64,000 nucleotides of DNA from contig NZ_CADDWI010000008.1 of the NCBI RefSeq assembly GCF_902809845.1, positions 744,001-808,000 of the forward strand, given 5' to 3'. Below, in pieces: positions 36,703-45,634 of this stretch. The notes under the pieces were generated by a model. The model ran no database searches and had not been told where the DNA came from. It saw only the letters and a list, made by a program, of their open reading frames with translations. The DNA is from Chelativorans sp. Marseille-P2723 (GTDB taxonomy: Bacteria > Pseudomonadota > Alphaproteobacteria > Rhizobiales > Rhizobiaceae). The translations under genes and the position numbers were made by a program. Position 1 is the first letter of the stretch, and each line of letters begins with the position of its first letter.

Positions 36703-37461
36703 ATGACGGGCCTGCGACACGCGCTGGTCACGGGTGGCGGCTCGGGTGTTGGCCGGGCGATTGCCCATGCGCTAGCCGATGCGGGAATGGAGGTGACGAT
36801 CTGCGGACGGGGCATGGAGGCGCTGGAGGCTGCCGCTAAAGAATATTCGCGGCTTCATCCGATTGCTGCCGATGTCACTGACGCAGCATCTATTGCATCC
36901 CTTTACAAACAGGCTGAGCTGGAGCGTGGAGCGATCGACGTTGTCGTCGCCAATGCAGGAATTGCCATCAGCGCACCGGCAGCCAAGGTCTCGCTCGAAG
37001 ACTGGAAGAGGACGTTGGACGTCAATCTGACCGGAGCTTTCCTGACGGTTCAGCCAGCTCTTTCTGGAATGATGGCGCGCAGGAGCGGCCGGATCGTCTT
37101 TATCGCGTCCACGGCGGGCCTCAAAGGGTACGGTTATGTTGCACCCTATGTGGCTTCCAAACATGGTGTGATTGGCCTCATGCGCGCGCTTGCCGCCGAG
37201 CTTGCCCGCACCGGCGTGACGGTCAACGCGGTCTGCCCCGGCTACGTCGAAACAGAGATGCTGGAACGATCGGTCGAGCGGATCGTGGAGAAGACGGGGC
37301 GCACGCCTGATGAGGCGCGCGCGGGCTTGATGGCATGCAATCCCCAGGGAAGGTTCATACAGCCGGAGGAGGTCGGGTCTGTTGTGCGGTGGCTTTGCAG
37401 CGACGGTTCTGCCTCGGTGACCGGGCAAGCATTGTCAATCTCTGGGGGAGAGACATGGTGA
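36703..37461 (+). CDS. SDR-family oxidoreductase of the anthraniloyl-CoA operon
   Basis: A 252-residue NAD(P)-dependent short-chain dehydrogenase. The cofactor motif is TGGGSGVG near residue 9, NAG appears in VVANAGIA, the catalytic Ser in FIASTAG and YxxxK as YVASK in VAPYVASKHGVIGLM. The C-terminal SISGGETW is typical of classical SDRs. The ATG at 36703 has GGAAGG seven bases before it; an earlier in-frame GTG at 36646 overlaps the preceding stop but adds a non-family leader. It probably oxidises or reduces a hydroxy/oxo group on the dearomatised ring or on a later acyl-CoA; which step is not shown by sequence. Its stop overlaps the MarR start. Confidence 0.88.
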   Translation: MTGLRHALVTGGGSGVGRAIAHALADAGMEVTICGRGMEALEAAAKEYSRLHPIAADVTDAASIASLYKQAELERGAIDVVVANAGIAISAPAAKVSLEDWKRTLDVNLTGAFLTVQPALSGMMARRSGRIVFIASTAGLKGYGYVAPYVASKHGVIGLMRALAAELARTGVTVNAVCPGYVETEMLERSVERIVEKTGRTPDEARAGLMACNPQGRFIQPEEVGSVVRWLCSDGSASVTGQALSISGGETW

Positions 37462-37931
37462 GCGTGCCGCTTTCTCTGGTTGAGGAGGGCACAGGTAACA
37501 AGGAACGCCTTCGCCTTTGGATCAGGCTCTTGCGTATGACGCGCATTGTCGAGGCGGAGTTGCGGGAGCGGCTGAAGCGCGACTTCGATTCGACCCTTCC
37601 ACGATTCGATGTGATGTCGGCGCTGCATCGGCAGCCGGAAGGCATGCTGATGAGCGATCTTTCGCGGTTCCTTCTGGTTTCGAATGGCAATGTTACCGGC
37701 ATTGTCGACCGGTTGGTCAGGGACGGCTATTTGACGCGCACGCGGCGAGAAGGGGACAAGCGCACCTCGGTGGTGCGGCTGACCGAGGCTGGCGCTGCCT
37801 TTTTCGAGAAGATGGCGGCAGCACACGAGCAGTGGATCGCGGAACTGCTTCCGGGGATCGACACGGCAGAGGTGCATGAGCTTTCGAAGCTGCTTTATGC
37901 ATTTCGTAGCAATTGGGAGAATGAACATTGA
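37455..37931 (+). CDS. MarR-family transcriptional regulator inside the anthraniloyl-CoA operon
   Basis: A 158-residue winged-helix regulator. The DNA-binding core runs [40 protein letters not shown]; key parts are MSDLSRFL (helix 2), NVTGIVDRL (recognition helix) and [20 protein letters not shown] (wing with the DKR signature). Flanking helices form the dimer. The ATG at 37455 lies within the SDR stop region (ATGGTGA), and the downstream hydratase gene overlaps its stop, so it is fully embedded. MarR proteins near CoA-ligase pathways usually repress and are released by an aromatic CoA ester; anthraniloyl-CoA as effector is inference. Candidate sites are at 34274-34300 and 49383-49401. Confidence 0.88.
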   Translation: MVSVPLSLVEEGTGNKERLRLWIRLLRMTRIVEAELRERLKRDFDSTLPRFDVMSALHRQPEGMLMSDLSRFLLVSNGNVTGIVDRLVRDGYLTRTRREGDKRTSVVRLTEAGAAFFEKMAAAHEQWIAELLPGIDTAEVHELSKLLYAFRSNWENEH

Positions 37932-38746
37932 AAGCGGTTGAAATGGCTGGTCTGGAGCCGAAACATTTTCTCTGGCGCATGGAGGGCCGGGTTGCAATCA
38001 TCCAGCTCAACCGCCCTGATCGCAAAAACCCGCTCACCTTCGATTCCTATGCGGAACTGCGGGATACATTCCGCAGCCTCGCCTATGCCGAAGACGTGGA
38101 CGCAGTCGTTCTTCTGCCAAATGGCGGCAATTTCTGCTCCGGTGGCGATGTTCATGACATCATTGGTCCGCTGGTCAAGATGGACATGAAGGAGCTTCTG
38201 TCGTTCACCCGTATGACGGGCGACCTGGTCAAGGCAATGCTCAATTGCGGCAAGCCGATCATCTCAGCCGTCGATGGGGTGGCGGTCGGCGCTGGTGCCA
38301 TCCTTGCCATGGCTTCCGATCTTCGCATCGCGACCCCGGCGGCAAAGACGGCATTTCTCTTCACTCGGGTGGGGCTTGCCGGTTGCGACATGGGCGCTTG
38401 CGCGATCCTGCCGCGTATCATCGGGCAGGGTAGGGCAGCGGAACTCCTTTATACTGGCCGCACCATGAGTGCCGAAGAGGGAGAGCGCTGGGGCTTCTAC
38501 AACCGGCTGGCTCCGGCGGAGGAACTGGAGGCGGAGGCGCTGGCCCTTGCCGGGCGCATAGTTTCGGGCCCGACCTTTGCCCATGGCATCACCAAGACAC
38601 AGCTCAACCAGGAATGGTCCATGAGCCTTGAACAGGCGATCGAAGCCGAGGCGCAGGCTCAGGCAATCTGCATGCAGACCCGCGACTTCGAGCGCGCCTA
38701 CAATGCCTTCGTGGCGAAGGAAAAGCCCGTTTTCGAGGGCAATTGA
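37928..38746 (+). CDS. Enoyl-CoA hydratase/isomerase family protein
   Basis: A 272-residue crotonase-fold enzyme. CoA-binding and oxyanion-hole blocks are [11 protein letters not shown] and [20 protein letters not shown]. The helix [20 protein letters not shown] carries the second active-site region; the acid residues of classical hydratases (two Glu) are not both in the usual places, so the exact reaction is uncertain. The TTG at 37928 overlaps the MarR stop and has GGGAG seven bases upstream; ATG at 37943 is an alternative. It shares the operon with the ring-reducing flavoprotein, so hydration or ring-opening hydrolysis of an alicyclic CoA ester is likely. Its stop TGA shares one base with the next ATG. 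Confidence 0.85.
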   Translation: MKAVEMAGLEPKHFLWRMEGRVAIIQLNRPDRKNPLTFDSYAELRDTFRSLAYAEDVDAVVLLPNGGNFCSGGDVHDIIGPLVKMDMKELLSFTRMTGDLVKAMLNCGKPIISAVDGVAVGAGAILAMASDLRIATPAAKTAFLFTRVGLAGCDMGACAILPRIIGQGRAAELLYTGRTMSAEEGERWGFYNRLAPAEELEAEALALAGRIVSGPTFAHGITKTQLNQEWSMSLEQAIEAEAQAQAICMQTRDFERAYNAFVAKEKPVFEGN

Positions 38747-39903
38747 TGGTGGACCGCTCTTTCCTTTGCTGGCCTTTCTTCGAGGATCGCCATCGCGACT
38801 TTGCGGAGCGGCTGGAAACGTGGTGCGCGCGAAACCTGCCCGTCGCCCATGATGACGTCGATGCCGCTTGCCGTGAACTCGTCACGAAGCTAGGGCGCGA
38901 CGGCTGGCTGAAGCCCACGGCAGTTGATCCTGCCGTTCCCGCAGCGCTCGATGTGCGGACGCTGTGCCTTGCGCGCGAGACGCTGGCCCGGCATGACGGG
39001 CTTGCCGATTTCGCCTTTGCCATGCAAGGGCTCGGCACCGGAGCGATCAGCCTTTACGGCACGCCGGAGCAGAAGCAATGGCTGGAAAGGACGCGCGCGG
39101 GCGACGCGATCTCCGCTTTTGCGCTTTCAGAGCCACGTTCCGGCTCCGACGTGGCCAATATGGACATGGCAGCAGAACGTGACGGCGATTTCTATGTGGT
39201 CAATGGCGAGAAGACCTGGATTTCCAACGGCGGCATAGCTGATTTCTATGTGGTCTTCGCCAGGACAGGAGAAGGTCCCGGCGCCAGGGGAATTTCCGCC
39301 TTCCTCGTTCCGGCGGATATAAAGGGGCTGAATATTGCCGAGCGGCTGGAGGTGATCGCGCCGCATCCCTTGGCGCGTCTTTCCTTTGAAGATGTGCGCC
39401 TGCCAGCCTCAGCGATGATCGGCAAGCCGGGCGAGGGCTTTCGCATCGCCATGTCGGTGCTCGACGTATTCCGCTCTACGGTTGGCGCGGCGGCTTTGGG
39501 TTTTGCGCGGCGAGCGCTTCAGGAAAGCGTAAAGCGCGCCGGCGAGCGGAAACTTTTCGGCGCGCCGATGGCTGAGTTGCAGATGGTCCAGGGGCATCTT
39601 GCCGATATGGCACTCGATGTCGACGCTGCCGCGCTCCTCATTTACCGAGCGGCTTGGACCAAGGACAATGGGGCCGAACGGGTTACGCGCGAGGCGGCGA
39701 TGGCAAAGCTCTTTGCGACCGACCGCGCTCAGGACGTGATCGATAGGGCGGTCCAGCTCCATGGCGGCGACGGCGTTCGAAGCGGGCACATCGTGGAACG
39801 CCTATACCGTGAAATACGCGCCTTGCGCATCTATGAGGGTGCGTCCGACGTACAGAAAGTGGTGATCGCGCGGCAGGTGCTGTCGGCAGCAAGAAAAGAC
39901 TGA
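38746..39903 (+). CDS. Acyl-CoA dehydrogenase
   Basis: A 385-residue FAD enzyme of the acyl-CoA dehydrogenase family. Signatures are [17 protein letters not shown] (FAD/substrate loop, about residues 124-140), [19 protein letters not shown] and the C-terminal [20 protein letters not shown] followed by [22 protein letters not shown]. The catalytic base Glu of short/medium-chain enzymes is consistent with IYEGASDVQ. The ATG at 38746 overlaps the preceding stop by one base. In context it probably introduces a double bond into an alicyclic or ring-opened CoA ester from anthraniloyl-CoA. Electron acceptor would be ETF, whose genes are not in view. Confidence 0.9.
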   Translation: MVDRSFLCWPFFEDRHRDFAERLETWCARNLPVAHDDVDAACRELVTKLGRDGWLKPTAVDPAVPAALDVRTLCLARETLARHDGLADFAFAMQGLGTGAISLYGTPEQKQWLERTRAGDAISAFALSEPRSGSDVANMDMAAERDGDFYVVNGEKTWISNGGIADFYVVFARTGEGPGARGISAFLVPADIKGLNIAERLEVIAPHPLARLSFEDVRLPASAMIGKPGEGFRIAMSVLDVFRSTVGAAALGFARRALQESVKRAGERKLFGAPMAELQMVQGHLADMALDVDAAALLIYRAAWTKDNGAERVTREAAMAKLFATDRAQDVIDRAVQLHGGDGVRSGHIVERLYREIRALRIYEGASDVQKVVIARQVLSAARKD

Positions 39904-39950
39904 CGAAAGATCGCCTCCATAATTCCATCGTTGCTTGAGCGGAGAATTGA

Positions 39951-40346
39951 ATGCACACCATTTTGCAGCCCGAGGGTTGGGCAAAACCTGTCGGCTATTC
40001 GAATGGCATTGCGGCGCGTGGTACACTCGTTTTCGTTGGAGGCCAGGTTGGCTGGAACGGTGATTACGAGTTCGAGAGCGACGATTTCGTCGATCAGGTG
40101 CGGCAGACGCTCCAGAATGTCGTTGCCGTGCTTGCCGAGGCGGGTGCCGGCCCCGAGCACATTACCTCGATGACCTGGTATTTCACTGACAAGGCCGAAT
40201 ATCTTGCCAATCTCAAGGGGATTGGCGCAGCATATCGCGAGGTGATCGGCCGTCATTTTCCCACAATGGCCGCCGTCCAGGTTGCGGCACTGATAGAGGA
40301 CCGTGCCAAGGTGGAAATCCAGGCAATGGCCGTCGTGCCGGATTGA
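39951..40346 (+). CDS. RidA/YjgF-family protein
   Basis: A 131-residue trimeric-fold RidA-superfamily protein. Family landmarks are YSNGIAARGTLVFVGGQVGWN, QVRQTLQNVVAVLAEAGAGPEHI and the end segment AAVQVAALIEDRAKVEIQAMAVV. RidA enzymes hydrolyse reactive enamine/imine intermediates to ketones and ammonia. The canonical Arg near residue 105 that binds carboxylates is not evident here (A-A-L-I follows QV), so it may belong to a RidA-like subgroup. It sits 47 bases after the acyl-CoA dehydrogenase with GGAGA before its ATG. The dearomatised product of anthraniloyl-CoA is an enamine, so deamination is a plausible role. Confidence 0.87.
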   Translation: MHTILQPEGWAKPVGYSNGIAARGTLVFVGGQVGWNGDYEFESDDFVDQVRQTLQNVVAVLAEAGAGPEHITSMTWYFTDKAEYLANLKGIGAAYREVIGRHFPTMAAVQVAALIEDRAKVEIQAMAVVPD

Positions 40347-40352
40347 GCAGCA

Positions 40353-40925
40353 ATGCAGATAGCAAACTTTCTTGACACCGAGCTGCCTGCTTTCTTTTCC
40401 CGGCCGGCACCGGAGGTGGCAAGGGAGCTCATCGGCGCGGAGCTGCTGGTGGGAGAAACCGGTGGCGTGATCGTGGAAACGGAGGCATATGATCGCGACG
40501 ATCCTGCCTCTCACAGCTATCGGGGCCCTACTTCACGCAATAGTTCCATGTTCGGGGCGCCCGCCCACGCCTATGTCTATCGCTCCTATGGCATCCATTG
40601 GTGCCTCAACTTCGTTTGCCTTCCCGGTAGCGCTGTCCTGATCCGTGCTCTTGAGCCTTCGGCTGGAATTGAAACCATGCAGAAGCGGCGCGGAACGCAA
40701 TCTCCGCGCCTGCTCTGCGCGGGCCCCGGCCGCCTCTCCCAAGCGCTCGGTATCGATGGCTCAATGGACGGCGCTCCCCTTTTCGCACCGCCTTTTCAGC
40801 TGACGCTGCCGGAACAGCACTTTCCCGTCATGGTTGGCACGCGCATTGGTATATCGCGAGGCATCACCACTCCATGGCGCTTCGGGCTAAGAGCCTCGCC
40901 CTATGTCAGCCGCAGGTTTGCCTGA
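40353..40925 (+). CDS. mpg: 3-methyladenine DNA glycosylase (AAG/MPG family)
   Basis: A 190-residue base-excision repair enzyme of the alkyladenine glycosylase family. Signatures are [11 protein letters not shown] near residue 23, the catalytic segment [19 protein letters not shown] with its Glu, then [23 protein letters not shown] and [16 protein letters not shown]. Length is typical for bacterial members. It starts 6 bases after the ridA stop and ends 16 bases before the kynU ATG, so it is transcribed with the catabolic genes although its task is DNA repair. There is no sequence sign of decay. Confidence 0.92.
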   Translation: MQIANFLDTELPAFFSRPAPEVARELIGAELLVGETGGVIVETEAYDRDDPASHSYRGPTSRNSSMFGAPAHAYVYRSYGIHWCLNFVCLPGSAVLIRALEPSAGIETMQKRRGTQSPRLLCAGPGRLSQALGIDGSMDGAPLFAPPFQLTLPEQHFPVMVGTRIGISRGITTPWRFGLRASPYVSRRFA

Positions 40926-40941
40926 GCGTCGGAGGATAGCC

Positions 40942-42189
40942 ATGTTCCAAGTGCCGGATCTCGCCGCTGTTAATGTCATGGATTCTGCCGACCCTTTGAG
41001 GGCGCTTCGGCACGAGTTCTCCTTGCCCGAAGGGATCGTCTATCTCGATGGCAACTCTCTAGGCCCTGCCTCGCACTCCGTTCTTGCCGATCTGGAAAGC
41101 GCCGCCAGAAAGGAGTGGGCCGAGGGATTGATCCGCAGTTGGAACGGCGCGGGCTGGTTTACTTTGCCCCTTACCTTGGGGGATTGTATCGGTAGGCTGG
41201 TGGGAGCTGCGCCTGGCCAGACGGCCGTATGCGATACCACCTCGATCAACATCTACAAAGCTCTCCATGCCGCCATGGTCCTTAGGCCTGGCCGGCCTGT
41301 TATCGTTGCAGAAGGTGACAGCTTCCCTACCGATCTTTACGTGGCAGAGGGGGTGGTATCCACGCATAACGGGGCGAGCCTTCGGCTTGAAGGCGTAGAC
41401 GCGCCCACGATCGAGGAGCTGATTGACGATCAGGTCGCGGCCGTCCTCGTTAACCATGTCAACTACAGGACGGGTGCGCTTCGCGACATGACGGCGCTCA
41501 CCCGCAGGGCGCATGAGGCGGGCGCGCTCACCGTGTGGGATCTCTGTCACTCCGCGGGTGCGCTGCCCGTCGAGCTGGATAAGGCGGAAGCTGATTTAGC
41601 TGTCGGCTGCACCTACAAATATCTCAACGGCGGCCCCGGCGCACCCGCCTTCATCTATGTGGCACAGCGTCATCATGCACAGGCGCAGCAACCCCTCAGC
41701 GGCTGGTGGGGACACGCACGTCCTTTCGCCTTCGAGCAGAGCTTTTCCGGCGCCGAAGGCATCGCCAAGTTCCAATGCGGAACGCAACCCATCCTGTCGC
41801 TAAGGGCGCTGAAGGCCGCGCTCGACATCTGGGATGGAGTGGATATGGAACTGGTAAGGCAAAAGAGCATTGCCTTGACCGATCTGTTCATCGGGCTGGT
41901 GGAGGCAAGATGCAGCGCTTTTGGTCTGACGCTGGAAAGCCCGCGCGAAGGACATCGGCGCGGCAGCCAGGTCGCATTCGCGCATCAGAACGCCTATGAG
42001 ATTATGCAGGCGTTGATTTTTTGTGGCGTCATTGGAGACTTTCGCGCTCCCTCTACGCTGCGCTTCGGCTTCTCCCCGCTATATATCGGGTTCGCCGATG
42101 TGTGGCATGCAGTCGAGGTGCTGGAAGAAGTGCTGCGTACCGGATTATGGAAGGAAGCACGTTTCGCTCACCGCACCATGGTGACATGA
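40942..42189 (+). CDS. kynU: Kynureninase
   Basis: A 415-residue PLP enzyme that cleaves L-kynurenine to anthranilate and L-alanine. The N-terminal YLDGNSLGPAS block is a family mark. The cofactor region is VWDLCHSAGALPVELDKAEADLAVGC with the aspartate and His, and the Schiff-base Lys is in GCTYKYLNGGPGAPAF. FQCGTQPILSLRALKAALDI and the C-terminal RFGFSPLYIGFADVWHAVEVL complete the fold. The ATG at 40942 is preceded by GGAGG; a longer frame from 40903 lies inside mpg. Last gene of the rightward operon; its stop is 7 bases from the livF stop on the other strand. It supplies anthranilate to the CoA ligase encoded at 47615-49255. Confidence 0.94.
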   Translation: MFQVPDLAAVNVMDSADPLRALRHEFSLPEGIVYLDGNSLGPASHSVLADLESAARKEWAEGLIRSWNGAGWFTLPLTLGDCIGRLVGAAPGQTAVCDTTSINIYKALHAAMVLRPGRPVIVAEGDSFPTDLYVAEGVVSTHNGASLRLEGVDAPTIEELIDDQVAAVLVNHVNYRTGALRDMTALTRRAHEAGALTVWDLCHSAGALPVELDKAEADLAVGCTYKYLNGGPGAPAFIYVAQRHHAQAQQPLSGWWGHARPFAFEQSFSGAEGIAKFQCGTQPILSLRALKAALDIWDGVDMELVRQKSIALTDLFIGLVEARCSAFGLTLESPREGHRRGSQVAFAHQNAYEIMQALIFCGVIGDFRAPSTLRFGFSPLYIGFADVWHAVEVLEEVLRTGLWKEARFAHRTMVT

Positions 42190-42196
42190 ACGCTCA

Positions 42197-42883
42197 TCAG
42201 ACGCCCAGATAACGGTCCTGAAGGTCAGGTGTGAGCGCCTCCGGGGTTCCTTCGAAAACGGTTTTGCCTTTCTCCAGGATGTAGCAACGGTCGGCCACCC
42301 GCAAAAGTTCTGACAGCGTCTTGTCGACGACGAGGATGGTCTGGCCGCTGGCTTTCAGCTTCGAAAGGGCGCGCCAGATGTCCTGCCGGATCACGGGCGC
42401 CAATCCTTCCGTGGCCTCGTCCAGCACCAGAAGCTTCGGATTTGTCATGAGGGCGCGACCAATCGCCAGCATCTGCTGCTCGCCGCCCGAAAGCGTGTTG
42501 GCATATTGTTCGCTGCGTTCTTCAAGTCGGGGAAAGAGCCCGAACACCTTCTCCAGCGTCCATTCGCCCCCCCGTGCCGCTGCCGTCAAATTCTCGAAAA
42601 CGGTGAGGTTGGGGAAGCAGCGTCTGCCCTCCGGCACCAGCCCCAGGCCAAGTCTTGCGATACGATGCGGTCGCCTGCCGGCAATTTCGGCGCCTTCGAA
42701 ACGGATCGAGCCGCTGCGGGGACGGATCAGGCCAAAAACAGATCTGATCGTCGTTGTCTTGCCCATGCCATTGCGGCCCATGAGAGCGACCATCTCGCCT
42801 TCGTCCAGCGTAAGGCTGACTCCGTATAGTGCTTGCGAGGCACCATAGAAGGATTCGACATCGGCCAGTTCCAGGAGTCTCAC
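42197..42883 (-). CDS. livF: Branched-chain-type amino acid ABC transporter ATPase, LivF
   Basis: A 228-residue ATPase subunit. Walker A is GRNGMGKTT near residue 36, the ABC signature NTLSGGEQQMLAIGRALM, Walker B LLVLDEATEGLAP, and the H loop segment ILVVDKTL lacks the usual His (VDKTL where many LivF have VEQN). The GTG start at 42883 overlaps the livG stop (GTGA). It is the last gene of the leftward operon and energises import together with LivG. Confidence 0.93.
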   Translation of the reverse strand: MRLLELADVESFYGASQALYGVSLTLDEGEMVALMGRNGMGKTTTIRSVFGLIRPRSGSIRFEGAEIAGRRPHRIARLGLGLVPEGRRCFPNLTVFENLTAAARGGEWTLEKVFGLFPRLEERSEQYANTLSGGEQQMLAIGRALMTNPKLLVLDEATEGLAPVIRQDIWRALSKLKASGQTILVVDKTLSELLRVADRCYILEKGKTVFEGTPEALTPDLQDRYLGV

Positions 42884-43629
42884 TGGCTTTCTCCAAGATA
42901 GGCACGGCGGACTTCGGGGTGGTTGCGGATTTCGTCCACTTTCCCGCTGGCGATCACACGGCCATAGACGAGAACCGAGATGCGATCGGCAAGCGCGAAA
43001 ACGGCATCCATATCGTGTTCGACCAGGAGGATCGGCGCCTCCTTGCGTAGGCCGTCCAGGAACTCTGTAAGGCTCCGAGTACCCTCCGGCCCCATTCCGG
43101 CCATGGGCTCGTCAAGCAGAAAGGCCTTAGGGCCAAGGGCGAGCGCGATGGCGATTTCGAGCTGCCTTCGCTCGCCATGGGAAAGCTCGGCGGCCGGCAC
43201 ATGGGCGCGATCCGCAAGATCCACCTTCTCCAGCATTTCCATGGAAGGCTCGATGAGGCTGCGGTCGCGCATGACCGGCCGGAAGAAGCGCAGGCTGGAC
43301 CCCTGCCTCGCCTGAATGGCAAGCATCACGTTACGCAGTGCGGAGAATTCCTGTGCGAGCGAGGAGGTCTGGAAACTCCGGGCAAGTCCAAGCCGTGCTC
43401 GCGCCGCCATGTTGAGGCCGTTCATGTCCTTACCCAGAAAGCGGATCGTGCCGTGATCGGGCGCAAGCGAACCGGAGATCAGGTGTATGAGCGTGCTTTT
43501 CCCCGCACCATTCGGACCGATAAGCGCATGGATCTCACCTGGCACGAGATCGAGATTTACTCCGTCCGTCGCCTTCAGGGCACCGAAACTCTTCCGCAAC
43601 TCGCGAATTTCAAGGACTGGATCAGCCAT
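42880..43629 (-). CDS. livG: Branched-chain-type amino acid ABC transporter ATPase, LivG
   Basis: A 249-residue ATPase subunit. Walker A is GPNGAGKSTLIHLISG near residue 37, the signature region is AELSHGERRQLEIAIAL, Walker B FLLDEPMAGMGPEG and the H loop LLVEHDMDAVF. The typical LivG insertion between Walker A and signature is present (ARLGLARSFQTSSL). The ATG at 43629 overlaps the end of livM by 8 bases; the frame extends far upstream inside livM but that is shadow. It pairs with LivF. Confidence 0.93.
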   Translation of the reverse strand: MADPVLEIRELRKSFGALKATDGVNLDLVPGEIHALIGPNGAGKSTLIHLISGSLAPDHGTIRFLGKDMNGLNMAARARLGLARSFQTSSLAQEFSALRNVMLAIQARQGSSLRFFRPVMRDRSLIEPSMEMLEKVDLADRAHVPAAELSHGERRQLEIAIALALGPKAFLLDEPMAGMGPEGTRSLTEFLDGLRKEAPILLVEHDMDAVFALADRISVLVYGRVIASGKVDEIRNHPEVRRAYLGESQ

Positions 43630-44605
43630 GTCGCTCCCGTCCTGCGATGAGCCCGAGAAGCCCGCCCCGCGCAAACAAGACGACGCCGAGCAGGATAAGT
43701 CCGAGGAAAAGTTGCCAGCGTTCCGTGTAGCTGCCGAGTGCATATTCGAAAAGAACATAGAGCATGGCTCCAGCCACGGGGCCGAAGAGCCTTCCCTTTC
43801 CGCCAAGTATGATCAGCACGATGAGCTCGCCGGACATGTGCCAGGAAAGCATGGAAGGGCTGACGAACCGGTTCAGGTCAGCCAGGAGCGCGCCTGCCAC
43901 GCCAGTGATCATTGCCGAGATGACGAAGGCGACGAGGCGGATTTGAAATGGCGCGATGCCGACGGCGGAAAGTCGCGTCGCATTCTGCCGCGCTGCCTGT
44001 AGCGCCGCGCCGAACCGCGAGTCGCGCAGGAAGCGAAACAGCACCAGCCCGAGGATAAGCATCCCATAGCACAGCAGGAAATAGGAAAGGGGCGTTGCGG
44101 TGTTGATCCCAGGGAAGCTGTTGCGCACATAGATCGGCAAGCCGTCCTCGCCGCCATAGGCCGGCCAGGAAATGGCGAAATAATAGATCATCTGCGCGAA
44201 GGCCAGCGTGATCATGATAAAATAGACGCCCGTCGTGCGCAGGCTCACCGCGCCGATGGGCAGGGCAGCGACCCCGCAGGCCAGCGCAGCCACCAGCCAT
44301 ATCACGGGCATGGAGGTGCTGGCTTCAAGCCCGAAGAGCAAGGGCTCGCTGTTGAATGCATGGGTAGCCATGATGCCTGCGGCATAGCCTCCAAGCCCGA
44401 AGAAGGCTGCGTGACCGAAGGAGACAAGGCCGCCAAGGCCAAGGGCGATATTCAGCCCCACGGCAGCTAGCGCAAGCAATGCGATGCGGGTTGCCAATGT
44501 CACGTAGAATGTCTGTCCAGCCGCGCTCGCGGCAAGCGGAATTGCCAGCAGAAGAAGCGCAAGGACAGCGTTGACGGTTGCTTCGCGGGACAAGGCTGGC
44601 CTCAT
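43622..44605 (-). CDS. livM: Branched-chain-type ABC transporter permease, LivM
   Basis: A 327-residue inner-membrane permease with about nine hydrophobic segments. Family marks are GLNIALGLGGLVSFGHAAFFGLGGY (given as the pair GLGGLVSFGH and AAFFGLGGYAAG), the cytosolic coupling loop ARQNATRLSAVGI and the segment LIVLIILGGKGRLFGPVAGA. Its ATG overlaps the livH stop (ATGA) and its end overlaps livG, so the operon is translationally coupled throughout. Confidence 0.92.
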   Translation of the reverse strand: MRPALSREATVNAVLALLLLAIPLAASAAGQTFYVTLATRIALLALAAVGLNIALGLGGLVSFGHAAFFGLGGYAAGIMATHAFNSEPLLFGLEASTSMPVIWLVAALACGVAALPIGAVSLRTTGVYFIMITLAFAQMIYYFAISWPAYGGEDGLPIYVRNSFPGINTATPLSYFLLCYGMLILGLVLFRFLRDSRFGAALQAARQNATRLSAVGIAPFQIRLVAFVISAMITGVAGALLADLNRFVSPSMLSWHMSGELIVLIILGGKGRLFGPVAGAMLYVLFEYALGSYTERWQLFLGLILLGVVLFARGGLLGLIAGRERHG

Positions 44606-45522
44606 GAGTGTGCCGCAAAAAGGCCGCGCGGGCGGAAAGCAAGAATGAGCGCCATCACGATATAGATGAGCATGGAGGCCAGCGCGCCGCCTACCAATGC
44701 CGCCTGTGAAGGCGGCAGCATGAAAAGCAGCGCCTGCGGCAGGAGAAAGCGCCCCATCGTGTCCACAACGCCGACGAGGATCGCGCCAAAAAGTGCCCCC
44801 TTGATCGAACCGATGCCTCCGATGACGATAACCACAAAGGCGAGGATGAGAACAGGCTCACCCATGCCGACCTGAACCGACTGCAACGCGCCTACCAGAG
44901 CGCCGGCAAGCCCGGCCATTCCCGCGCCCAGCGCAAAGACGACGGTGTAGAGGGTGGAGATATCAATGCCCAGCGCGGCGATCATCTCGCGGTCCGACTC
45001 GCCCGCGCGGATGCGCATTCCGAGCCGCGTGCGCGCGATCATAAGATAGAGGCCGACCGCCACCACAACGCCGACGCCGATTATAGCCAGGCGATAGAGC
45101 TGATATTGCCCGCCCCCCGGCAGCGGCACCGCGCCCTGGAGCAATGGGGGAATGTCGAGATAGAGCGGAAAGGAGCCGAACAGCCAGCGCGTGCCTTCGG
45201 AAAAGATCAGTATGAGGGCGAAGGTCGCGAGCACCTGGTCGAGGTGGTCCCGCTCATAAAGCCGGCGAATGACAAGGATTTCGACGATGGCTCCCGCCAA
45301 TGCCGCCGCCGCCAGGCTCGCTGCAAGGCCGATCCAGAAGGAGCCGGTTGCCGCCGCAACGGTGGCGCAGGCGAAGGCACCCACCATGTAAAGCGATCCA
45401 TGGGCCAGATTGATGAGCCCCATCACGCCGAAAATCAGCGTCAGGCCCGCGGCCATCAGGAACAGCATGACTCCGAGCTGAAGGCCGTTGAGAAGTTGCT
45501 CGATCAGAAGTGCCGTGGACAA
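44602..45522 (-). CDS. livH: Branched-chain-type ABC transporter permease, LivH
   Basis: A 306-residue inner-membrane permease with about eight membrane segments. It starts at TTG (45522) with MSTALLIEQLLNGLQLGV; no in-frame ATG or GTG lies nearby upstream. Family marks are FGVMGLINLAHGSLYM near residue 32, the coupling loop IRAGESDREMIAALGID and VVIVIGGIGSIKGALFGA. A strong hairpin separates it from livJ upstream, which may reduce its expression relative to the binding protein. Confidence 0.91.
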   Translation of the reverse strand: MSTALLIEQLLNGLQLGVMLFLMAAGLTLIFGVMGLINLAHGSLYMVGAFACATVAAATGSFWIGLAASLAAAALAGAIVEILVIRRLYERDHLDQVLATFALILIFSEGTRWLFGSFPLYLDIPPLLQGAVPLPGGGQYQLYRLAIIGVGVVVAVGLYLMIARTRLGMRIRAGESDREMIAALGIDISTLYTVVFALGAGMAGLAGALVGALQSVQVGMGEPVLILAFVVIVIGGIGSIKGALFGAILVGVVDTMGRFLLPQALLFMLPPSQAALVGGALASMLIYIVMALILAFRPRGLFAAHS

Positions 45523-45585
45523 GGATTGCCATCCGGATGGATTTTGAAAAGCCGAAAGGGATCCGCCGGAAGGGCGGGCGGAACA

Positions 45586-45612
45586 CCGGGACCCGGCTAC
45601 TCCGGGTCCCGG
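45586..45612 (-). terminator. GC-rich hairpin between livJ and livH
   Basis: CCGGGACCCGG (45586-45596) and CCGGGTCCCGG (45602-45612) form a perfect 11-bp stem with a 5-base loop, 23 bases after the livJ stop. There is no T tract. Such stems after binding-protein genes usually protect or attenuate the upstream transcript so that more binding protein than permease is made. Confidence 0.7.
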
Positions 45613-45634
45613 AAAGAGGAACGGGCTGCGCCGC

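Noticed and set aside
42880-43806. Longer livG start at 43806
   Set aside because: The extra 59 residues lie within livM and are not ATPase-like; ATG at 43629 gives the standard N-terminus.
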